Positions 40,407 to 47,085 of a DNA stretch of 64,000 nucleotides are shown piece by piece. The notes beneath the pieces were generated by a model. It did not search any database. It was not told where the DNA came from and saw only the letters and a list, made by a program, of their open reading frames with translations. The DNA lies in contig NZ_CP053928.1 of NCBI RefSeq assembly GCF_014108865.1, positions 1,674,001 through 1,738,000 on the forward strand. The letters are read 5' to 3'. Made by a program: the position numbers and the translations under genes. Numbering within the stretch: position 1 is the first letter of the stretch; each line of letters begins with the position of its first letter. The stretch is from Nocardioides sp. WS12. Its GTDB lineage: Bacteria > Actinomycetota > Actinomycetes > Propionibacteriales > Nocardioidaceae.

Positions 40407-43313
40407 CTAGATCGTCACTGTGGGGTGGAAGTAGTCGTAGAGAGCGGCGTCGATCGGCTCGTCGAACCGCAACTTCATCCGCACGACCGGTAGTTCCTTC
40501 CCGTTGCTGCCCACCATCGTCGTGTCTTCGGCGTCGTACGCCGTCGGACTTCCGAGGTAGTAGAAGTCTTTGCCCTCCGCGTCGTCCTTCTTCACGAACA
40601 CGTGCAGGTCGAGTTCGTTCGCGGCGATCGCCCGCTCGACGGGGCTCTTGAGATGCCGCTGCGACTTGGTGAACCACACCATCGTTGAGCGATCCACGAT
40701 GGCGTCCTCGTATGCGGTACTCGCTGACACGTCGTCGGCCTTGTGGAGAGTGACGAAGATCGGGCAGACGCCTTTATTCATGTCGGCCTTGTAGCCGTAG
40801 ATCGTTGAGGTCCACTTGCGAGGCAAGGACAGGAGTCGCGTCGCTTCCTTGCGGCCGTACTGCATTCCGGGAGTGAAAGGAACGTCGCGTCGATACCGGT
40901 CACTGACGAGCGCGGTGCCCGTCTTGAGGATGTCGTCGACAGCGCCGCGGAAGGTCTTGTTGCCCTCGTACGCGGCGACGAAGTCAGCGCGGAGGCGAAC
41001 GCCGTCATCGGTGCGTTCGACGACACCCCTCGCGTAGCGCTTGAGATCCGCCTCGGCATGGTGGGCCAGGGTGAAAGTGTCGATGGCCCCCTCGATGAGG
41101 GCGCGGGTGGACGGAAGACTTTCGCCTGCGCACGCCTCCTGTAGGCCCTGAACCGAAGCGGGTCCTTCGAGCAGGGCGCGAAGAATGACGAACTCATGCA
41201 AACGCCGGGCGGTGAGGACTTCTTGGCTGAGCAGTCCGAGCGCACGGTCTTCGGCGTCGGTGAACCCGTGGTCGATCCCAAGCGTTGCCTTGAGAAGCGC
41301 AGGAAAGTGAGCGCGTTCGGTCGCCAGCAGAACGGGATCGACCGATTCGAATCGGTAGAAGTCCCACAGTTTCGGCGGTCCACCCACGCGATTGCTCATC
41401 GCGGTGATGGCGGCCTTCAGCCGTGCCGCGTTGTTCAGGGTGGTGTCGCCGATGGACTGGAGAACTCGCTCCTGCGAGACCTTGTCGAAACGCACACTGG
41501 AGAGGCCCGGCAGAACCCCGGTCTCTTCGGCCGCGATCAGGTTCTTGCGCAGCGACTCCTTGTTGAGGGACTCGTCGCCGAACAGGGCGATCGGGATGAG
41601 GAAGTTGTTGGCGTAGTTGCCGATCACGTCGATAACGACGAGGTATTCCTTGCCGTCGGCCTTGCGGAGGCCTCGGCCGAGTTGCTGGACAAACACGATT
41701 GCTGACTGTGTCTGGCGAAGCAGGATCACCTGGTTCACTGACGGGATGTCGACGCCCTCGTTGAAGACGTCGACCGTGAGGATGTAGTCGATTGCGCCAC
41801 GCTCGAGTTCCTCAACGACGTGCTCGCGGTAGGGAATCGGGTCCGAGCCTGTCAGGGCGACAGCGCGAAGTTGTTTGCCGCGCAGGGTGCGCTGATTCAG
41901 GGCTTGAGCCAGGGCGTGGGTTTCGTCCTTGCGGCTGCAGAAGATCAGGCCTCGAGCGGCGACACCTGCCTGGCCGTACTTGGTGATGGCCTCCAGCAGG
42001 TGGTCGACGCGCTCTGGGGTAATCAGGAACGACAGGTCAGAGTCGGCGGTTGCGGTCGTGCCGTCGTCGAGAGTCACGTCCGCGATGCCGTAGTAGTGGA
42101 ACGGACTCAGCATGTCCGCTTCCAGTGCATGGGTCAGGCGGATTTCGTACGGCACGTTGTAGTCGAAGAGTTCGTAGACATTGAAGCCATCGGTGCGCTC
42201 CGGAGTCGCTGTCATGCCCAGCAAGAACTTCGGCCGGAAGTAGTCGATGACGCGACGGTGCGAGACGGCGCCGGCGCGGTGTGCTTCGTCAACGATGACG
42301 TAGTCGAACGCGTCGGGCGCGAGAGCGGCGAGAACCTCCGGCTGGGACAGAGTTTGGACGGTCGCGAACGTGTACCGGCGGTCGGTCTGCTTCGAGGATC
42401 CGGAGAGCTTGCCGTAGTCGGACGGCGGTCCTCCGAGCACCCGTTGGTACTCATGGATCGTCCGATCGAGGATCTGCTCGCGGTGCACGACGAAGAGCAT
42501 TCGTCTCGGGTTGAATGCGCGGACATCAAGGGCCGACAGGATCGTCTTGCCCGTGCCCGTTGCGGAGATGATGATCGCTCGCGACTCGCCCTTGAGCCGG
42601 ACGTCCGCGATCTCGGCAAGTGCGTCGCGTTGCATCAGGTTTGGAACGACGCCTGGATCCGACTCGGCTGCGTCGACGACCGGTGCGGAGACATTGAGCG
42701 GCGCGCGATGCGGGCGAGGTCCTGGAGGGACGAACGACGCGGCGTACTGATCAATCCATTCGGGTGTGAGGGGAATCGATTCGGCCAGTTGTTCGTCAAC
42801 CAGTCGTCGGACCTGGGCAGCGAGGTCGCTCCCGGTTGCCGCCGACACCTTGAGGTTCCACTCGTGGTTCTTGACGAGCGCGCTCTCGGTGAGGTTCGAG
42901 CTGCCGATCATCGCGGTGACCCCGTCAGCGTGTTCGAAGATGTAGCCCTTGGGGTGGAAGGCGCTCGCACGATGCAGGCGCACATCGACGCCGTAGTCAG
43001 TCAGGGTGAGGAGCTCCGCGAAGGCCTCGGGGCGATTGAAGCCGAGATAGTCGGATGTGACGATCCGGCCCATTCCGCCGAACTCGAAGATCTCCTGCTT
43101 CAGCAGTGCGATGGCACGAGGGGAGACGAAGGCGACCGAGAAGAGGAAGCCGGAGGCTCGCTTCAGTTCGTCGCGTAGGACGCGTAGAACGGACTCGCTC
43201 TCGCCGTTGAGAACCATCTGAGGGTGGTGCTGGCGAGGCGCGACCACGTCGGCGCCGAGATAGCCGAACTGGACGTCCAGGGCCAGCTCTTTGTGCCAGC
43301 CGATGTCACTCAT
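40407..43313 (-). CDS. HKD-nuclease / SF2 helicase / DUF3427 protein
   Basis: A 968-residue three-part protein. Residues 1-160 are a PLD-type (HKD) nuclease with HPKGYIFEH (His120, Lys122) and GSSN (Asn140). Residues 225-600 are an SF2 helicase of XPB/SSL2 type: Walker A SATGTGKT (250-257), DEAH at 342-345, and QLGRGLRK as motif VI. The last 350 residues match the DUF3427 type. This family is found in defence or repair islands, often next to a Nudix gene, as here (4-bp overlap, ATGA-type). Third-codon bases are less GC-rich than in nrdJ (55% GC in the 60 bases from 41581, against 73% at 37561). Function unproven. Confidence 0.85.
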   Translation of the reverse strand: MSDIGWHKELALDVQFGYLGADVVAPRQHHPQMVLNGESESVLRVLRDELKRASGFLFSVAFVSPRAIALLKQEIFEFGGMGRIVTSDYLGFNRPEAFAELLTLTDYGVDVRLHRASAFHPKGYIFEHADGVTAMIGSSNLTESALVKNHEWNLKVSAATGSDLAAQVRRLVDEQLAESIPLTPEWIDQYAASFVPPGPRPHRAPLNVSAPVVDAAESDPGVVPNLMQRDALAEIADVRLKGESRAIIISATGTGKTILSALDVRAFNPRRMLFVVHREQILDRTIHEYQRVLGGPPSDYGKLSGSSKQTDRRYTFATVQTLSQPEVLAALAPDAFDYVIVDEAHRAGAVSHRRVIDYFRPKFLLGMTATPERTDGFNVYELFDYNVPYEIRLTHALEADMLSPFHYYGIADVTLDDGTTATADSDLSFLITPERVDHLLEAITKYGQAGVAARGLIFCSRKDETHALAQALNQRTLRGKQLRAVALTGSDPIPYREHVVEELERGAIDYILTVDVFNEGVDIPSVNQVILLRQTQSAIVFVQQLGRGLRKADGKEYLVVIDVIGNYANNFLIPIALFGDESLNKESLRKNLIAAEETGVLPGLSSVRFDKVSQERVLQSIGDTTLNNAARLKAAITAMSNRVGGPPKLWDFYRFESVDPVLLATERAHFPALLKATLGIDHGFTDAEDRALGLLSQEVLTARRLHEFVILRALLEGPASVQGLQEACAGESLPSTRALIEGAIDTFTLAHHAEADLKRYARGVVERTDDGVRLRADFVAAYEGNKTFRGAVDDILKTGTALVSDRYRRDVPFTPGMQYGRKEATRLLSLPRKWTSTIYGYKADMNKGVCPIFVTLHKADDVSASTAYEDAIVDRSTMVWFTKSQRHLKSPVERAIAANELDLHVFVKKDDAEGKDFYYLGSPTAYDAEDTTMVGSNGKELPVVRMKLRFDEPIDAALYDYFHPTVTI

Positions 43314-43723
43314 CGATCGGCCAACTCCGCCCGGATCTTCTCGACGGCGGGAATGTCGGCAGGCGCCCAGCCCAACTCGGAGAGCCTGGATGGCGCGCGC
43401 CATTCGACGGCCGCGTGCTCGGTCAGGCTGGGGGTGCCGTCGATCAGCTCGCAATAGAACGTGGTGAGCGTGACGATGCCGAAGTCGTATTCGTGGGTGG
43501 TCGACACAACCTCGTCGCCGACGCGGACCTGGCATTCGAGCTCTTCGTCAATCTCGCGCTCGAGCGCGTGACGGGGTGTCTCTCCGGGTTCGATCTTGCC
43601 TCCGGGGAACTCCCACATTCCGGCCAGGGCACCGTCGCCGCGCTGAGCACAGAGAACGTCGCCGTCCTTGACGATGACCGCACCGACGACATTGATCTGC
43701 TTCTTGGTGACCGGTTGTTCCAC
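43310..43723 (-). CDS. MutT-type Nudix hydrolase, coupled to the helicase gene
   Basis: A 137-residue MutT-like (deoxy)nucleoside triphosphate pyrophosphohydrolase. The Nudix box is GGKIEPGETPRHALEREIDE followed by EL, with Glu residues in the right places. The neighbouring AVIVKDGDVLCAQR and WEFPGG are typical of MutT. GTG 43723 follows TAAGCT by 7 nt (leaderless). It overlaps the helicase gene by 4 bp, so the two proteins are probably made together. It is a close paralogue of the gene at 45513-45920. Confidence 0.88.
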   Translation of the reverse strand: MEQPVTKKQINVVGAVIVKDGDVLCAQRGDGALAGMWEFPGGKIEPGETPRHALEREIDEELECQVRVGDEVVSTTHEYDFGIVTLTTFYCELIDGTPSLTEHAAVEWRAPSRLSELGWAPADIPAVEKIRAELADR

Positions 43724-43951
43724 GTGCCGAAGCTTAGGGGTGGGACCGACAGAACGGTCCGGGAATGGCGCGTCGGGGTGGGGCCCATCATCGGGGCAGG
43801 TAGTCGAGCCACAACCCGTCCCGCGCACGTCTCATGCCGACGTGCGTGAAGTCGGTGGAACTGAGGTCGCGCGGAGGCTCGGTCTCTGAGTTCTCCACAG
43901 GTCGGAAGGCCAGGCTTGTCGACGAGGCCCGCGGTGACAACGCTGGAGGGC
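43724..43951. other. Gap upstream of the helicase/Nudix operon
   Basis: About 230 bp with the Nudix promoter (TAAGCT) at its left end and no gene I can support. The sequence resembles coding DNA of neighbouring genes in several frames, but none gives a recognisable protein. Confidence 0.5.
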
Positions 43952-44140
43952 ATGGGACATCAGGCAGACTTCATCGGCTACCTGCACGTATCGCCGCCGC
44001 TCAACGAACGCGAGATCGAACTGATCAACCGGATGTCCGGGTCGATCTTCCTGGATCGGGAGACGACCGGGCTTCGCGTTGCAGAGGAGCTGGACGCGGG
44101 GCCGACGGACTGCCCGGACCTGGGCCGACTAGGCGTATAA
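43952..44140 (+). pseudogene. Possible remnant of a short actinobacterial protein gene
   Basis: This 62-residue frame begins MGHQADFIGYLHVSPPLNER, which looks like the start of a family with a GYLxxxPPLNExE motif that is normally much longer. After about 25 residues the resemblance ends and the frame stops. The stop overlaps the TATAAT box of the next gene. It may be a truncated leftover of an insertion, or a chance match. Confidence 0.35.
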
Positions 44141-44141
44141 T
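44136..44141 (+). promoter_or_regulatory. Consensus -10 box for the toxin-antitoxin operon
   Basis: TATAAT ends 7 nt before the ATG at 44149, so the antitoxin mRNA is probably leaderless. This is the best -10 match I found in the window. Confidence 0.75.
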
Positions 44142-44148
44142 TGTGCGT

Positions 44149-44400
44149 ATGCCACGGATGCAGGTCTACCTCCCCGACGCGCTCTACCGCGAGGTCAAGG
44201 AGCGTGGCCTTCCGGCCTCCGAGTTGCTTCAGGAGGCCGTCGCTGCCGAGGTGCGCCGCCAGGAGCTGCTCAGCCGTGCGGACGAGTACTTGGCGGAACT
44301 CCTCGATGAGGTCGGCGAACCGGGCGAGGAGGAGTTTTCCCGAGCCGACGCGATCGCGCGTCGGCTCCATGAACGCGCGATCGCCGCTCAGGCCGGCTGA
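44149..44400 (+). CDS. Ribbon-helix-helix antitoxin (VapB-like)
   Basis: An 83-residue protein. The start MQVYLPDALYREVKERGLPA is the beta strand plus helix of a ribbon-helix-helix DNA-binding domain. The acidic C-terminal tail (DEVGEPGEEEF) would wrap the toxin. It is stop-start coupled to the PIN toxin gene by one base, so translation is linked. It should neutralise the toxin and repress the operon from the TATAAT promoter. The TATAAT element and compact size support the start at 44149. Confidence 0.8.
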   Translation: MPRMQVYLPDALYREVKERGLPASELLQEAVAAEVRRQELLSRADEYLAELLDEVGEPGEEEFSRADAIARRLHERAIAAQAG

Positions 44401-44780
44401 TGCTCGTCCTCGATTCGGGCGGTGTGTCTCGTCTTTCCCAGCGCGACCGTCAGACCGCTGCCCTCCTCCTCGCGTTGCGGCGACGTGGTCTGTGGCCAGC
44501 GATGGTGCCGACGGTGGTCCTTGCCGAGTCGTTGACTGGCTCTGCCCAGCGCGATGCCAACACCAACCGCTTCCTCAAGGCATGCGATGTCCGGCCGATG
44601 GTCACCGAACGGGTCGCCCGCCGGGCCGCGGAGCTGCGTACGAAGGCGCATCGAGGTTCGGCGGTAGACGCCCTCGTCGTTGCCGTCGCCGAGCCCGGGA
44701 GCACGGTGATCACTTCCGATGGTGGAGACCTGGGTGCACTCGCCGCCAACGCTGCGAACGTGGACATCGAGGTCGTCTGA
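44400..44780 (+). CDS. PIN-domain toxin (VapC-like)
   Basis: A 126-residue PIN-domain ribonuclease. Acidic residues Asp5, Glu43, Asp90 and Asp107/Asp110 are placed as in VapC active sites (MLVLDSGGVS, VLAESLTGS, SAVDALVVAVA, TSDGGD). Such toxins cut tRNA or rRNA. It is coupled by one overlapping base to the antitoxin gene. This is the first of three PIN loci in the window. Confidence 0.82.
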   Translation: MLVLDSGGVSRLSQRDRQTAALLLALRRRGLWPAMVPTVVLAESLTGSAQRDANTNRFLKACDVRPMVTERVARRAAELRTKAHRGSAVDALVVAVAEPGSTVITSDGGDLGALAANAANVDIEVV

Positions 44781-44928
44781 GCGGGGTGCCGGTCTGAGCC
44801 CCAGCGGACCTGTGGATGACCGGTTGCGGGTTGAAGGATCGTGGCAGATCCTCGCCAGACCGCGCTTGCGATCAGTTGAGCGTGCGAGCATGGTGAGGAG
44901 AAGAAGTGTGTCCACCACGGGAGTCACG

Positions 44929-45495
44929 ATGTCGGTTGTCCCCACGCCGCCTGAACGCATCGAGCGTCTTGAGCGGTGGCCCATGTCGCTCGCGGAGTAC
45001 CTCGCGTTGCCCGAGGGCGTTCGTGCGGAGTACGTCAATGGCGAGGCCGTCGTGACTCCACCGGCCACCAGCGGACACAACAAGGCGCAGCGCCGGATCG
45101 CCAACGCCATCGAGGCAGGCCTGGCGGAGGCTGTTGATGTCCGGACCGAGTCAGGGTGGGCGTTCGGCGAGTTGCACCGGATCCCTGATGTCGCCGTATT
45201 CGCCCACAAGGACGACGTCGTCTTCGACGCCAACGTCCCCATCCTCGTCGTAGAAGTCCTGTCGCCCTCGACAGCGAGCGAGGACACCGTCCGCAAGGCG
45301 ACCGAGTACCTTGCCGCAGGCATCAGCCAGTACTGGATTGTCGACCGGGCCGAGCCTTCGCTCATCGTCTACGGCAACAACGGTCAGGGCTGGGATCGTG
45401 TCGCGGTCCTCGACGCCGACAACCTCAGCGCGACGATCACAGTGGGAGCGTGGGGCGAGGTCTCGCTCGACCTGCTCGCGTTGTTGCGGCCGTAG
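44929..45495 (+). CDS. Uma2-family (PD-(D/E)XK-like) nuclease, copy 1
   Basis: A 188-residue Uma2/DUF820 protein. It has MSLAEYLALPEGVRAEYVNG, then HRIPDVAVFAHK, VPILVVEVLSPSTASEDTVR and KATEYLAAGISQYWIVDR, the sequence pattern that carries the Asp-Glu-x-Lys type site of the fold. Family members are putative endonucleases common in Streptomyces and cyanobacteria. GGGAG lies 6 nt before ATG 44929; an upstream GTG or ATG (44908, 44890) would lengthen it with basic residues. It lies inside the accessory island; the role is unknown. Confidence 0.8.
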   Translation: MSVVPTPPERIERLERWPMSLAEYLALPEGVRAEYVNGEAVVTPPATSGHNKAQRRIANAIEAGLAEAVDVRTESGWAFGELHRIPDVAVFAHKDDVVFDANVPILVVEVLSPSTASEDTVRKATEYLAAGISQYWIVDRAEPSLIVYGNNGQGWDRVAVLDADNLSATITVGAWGEVSLDLLALLRP

Positions 45496-45512
45496 GGACC
45501 GGGTCCGACTGC

Positions 45513-45920
45513 TCAGCCGAGGGCGCGGCTGACCAGGTCCACCGCCGGTACGTCGGCGGGCGCCCACTCGAGGTCGTCGAGCTCATCCGGCGCCAGCCAC
45601 AGCAGCGCCGCATGCTCGGTCGCGATCGGCGTACCGTCGAGCAACTCGCAGTAGAACGTGGTGAGGGTGATGACGCCGAACCCGTACTCGTGCGTTGTCG
45701 CGACCACCTTGGCGCCGACCTTGATCCGGCAGCCGAGCTCCTCGAGGATCTCGCGTTCGAGCGCGCGGCCTGCGGATTCGCCGGGCTCGATCTTGCCGCC
45801 GGGGAACTCCCACAGGTCGCCGGTCTCTCCGCCTGGCGCGCGCCGGGCGCACAGGACCAGGCCGTCGCGCACGATGACCGCGCCGACGACCTTGAAGTGC
45901 TTCTTCGCTGAGGGCGTCAC
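45513..45920 (-). CDS. MutT-type Nudix hydrolase, paralogue
   Basis: A 135-residue MutT-like protein with the box GGKIEPGESAGRALEREILE followed by ELGC. Its sequence tracks the 43310-43723 protein closely (shared AVIV-DG, WEFPGGKIEPGE, TTHEY-FG, TLTTFYCEL-DGTP, APAD-PAV), so it is a paralogue. GTG 45920 follows TAGGCT by 8 nt. The two copies bracket the toxin-antitoxin and Uma2 genes, with only the 43310 copy joined to the helicase. Confidence 0.88.
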   Translation of the reverse strand: MTPSAKKHFKVVGAVIVRDGLVLCARRAPGGETGDLWEFPGGKIEPGESAGRALEREILEELGCRIKVGAKVVATTHEYGFGVITLTTFYCELLDGTPIATEHAALLWLAPDELDDLEWAPADVPAVDLVSRALG

Positions 45921-45966
45921 GGGGCTTGAGCCTAAGGTGCGGCGGTTGGCGCCCCCGAAAGAGCGA

Positions 45967-46005
45967 CGGAGGCCCGAGCTCCCCACAGGGCAGCCCGGGC
46001 CTCCG
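45967..46005 (-). terminator. Hairpin downstream of the DUF6458 gene
   Basis: A perfect 10-bp stem (CGGAGGCCCG with CGGGCCTCCG) with a 19-nt loop, just after the stop at 46013 on the minus strand. It separates that gene from the Nudix gene. Confidence 0.65.
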
Positions 46006-46012
46006 CCAGACC

Positions 46013-46210
46013 TCAGCGTCGTTCTTCGACCACCTTGTGGCGGCTGCGCTGCTGGTTCACCACGAGCGACAACCCGATGGCGAGAACGCCGACGGCAAGG
46101 AGGATGCCTCCGAGTGCCGAGTCATCGATGAAAGAGAGATCGACCGTGAGTACATCGAGCAGGAGAATGAGTCCTGCTGCGATGAGCACGATGCCCAGTC
46201 CGATAGCCAT
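46013..46210 (-). CDS. DUF6458-type small membrane protein
   Basis: A 65-residue protein with two TM helices: MAIGLGIVLIAAGLILLLDV, the start pattern of DUF6458, and LGGILLAVGVLAIGLSLVV. The basic tail is NQQRSRHKVVEERR. Function unknown; the family is widespread in actinobacteria. Promoter not visible. Confidence 0.8.
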   Translation of the reverse strand: MAIGLGIVLIAAGLILLLDVLTVDLSFIDDSALGGILLAVGVLAIGLSLVVNQQRSRHKVVEERR

Positions 46211-46253
46211 GATGTGTGCTCCTTCGATCAGTGTTTGGGTGGGTCCGCGGGCG

Positions 46254-46397
46254 TCAGTTGAAGATCGATACGCCGCCGGGGCCGACCAGGAATCCGGCGA
46301 CGATCAGCAGGCCGCCGTAGAGCATCCGGCCCTTGAGCAAGGACACGACGCCAGCGATGACGAGGACGACTGCGATCAGCCACAAGATGGTCAGCAT
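46254..46397 (-). CDS. Very small hydrophobic membrane protein (47 aa)
   Basis: A 47-residue protein with two short TM segments and a C-terminal GPGGVSIFN motif seen in many small actinobacterial membrane proteins. It lies 43 bp before the DUF6458 gene on the same strand, so they are likely co-transcribed. No function known to me. Confidence 0.65.
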   Translation of the reverse strand: MLTILWLIAVVLVIAGVVSLLKGRMLYGGLLIVAGFLVGPGGVSIFN

Positions 46398-46490
46398 GGG
46401 GACTCCTATCGTTCTGTCCGGTGCGGTCACCGGATGAACGCCGGTACCCAACGGACCGCTTCTCATGCGGGTCTTGGGCAGACTGGCCGC

Positions 46491-46958
46491 ATGGTCTCCT
46501 TGAAGTACGCCGTCGTCGAACGTGAACGCCGCTTCCTGGTGGCGTCCCTTCCCGAGGGCGTGGGGGAGACCTGGGAGATCGAGGATCGGTACGTCGACGG
46601 AAGTCGCCTTCGGCTTCGAGAAGTACGACGACCCGACGGCACCATCGTGCGCAAACTCGGGCACAAGGTGCGCCTCGACGACAGCCCGGCCGAGGTCGCG
46701 TGCACCTCGATCTACCTCGACGACGCCGAGTGGACCCTGCTCCTTGCCCAGCTGCCCGGCAGGACGCTGCGCAAGCGGCGGCACCACGTGCACCGCGACG
46801 GATGGCATGTCGTCGTCGACGAACTCGAGGACGGAACGCTGCTCGCCGAGATCGATGATGCCGACCGCGAACCGATGCCGTATCCGGCCTGGCTCGACGT
46901 GCTCGAGGACGTCAGCGGCGACGAGGCATGGACAGGTGCAGCGTTGGCGCGTGGCTGA
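46491..46958 (+). CDS. CYTH-domain protein
   Basis: A 155-residue CYTH fold. The N-terminal VERERRFLV is the ExEx-type triphosphate/metal motif (with Arg-Arg where ExExK is typical), and RLRLREVRRPDGTIVRKLGH and DGWHVVVDELEDGTLLAEID carry the tunnel residues. CYTH proteins act on triphosphates, as in thiamine triphosphatase or inorganic triphosphatase. The ATG follows CAGACT by 6 nt. Substrate unknown. Confidence 0.82.
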   Translation: MVSLKYAVVERERRFLVASLPEGVGETWEIEDRYVDGSRLRLREVRRPDGTIVRKLGHKVRLDDSPAEVACTSIYLDDAEWTLLLAQLPGRTLRKRRHHVHRDGWHVVVDELEDGTLLAEIDDADREPMPYPAWLDVLEDVSGDEAWTGAALARG

Positions 46959-47085
46959 ATGGCTGAACTCGCGGAGAATTGTCCGATCGGCCACTTCCTT
47001 GGTGAAAGGTCTCCGAAAAGTCTCGGGCGGATGATGCTCGGGGTTCCAGTGCGCCCTGCACCACGACGGAATCTCGAGGAACCCC

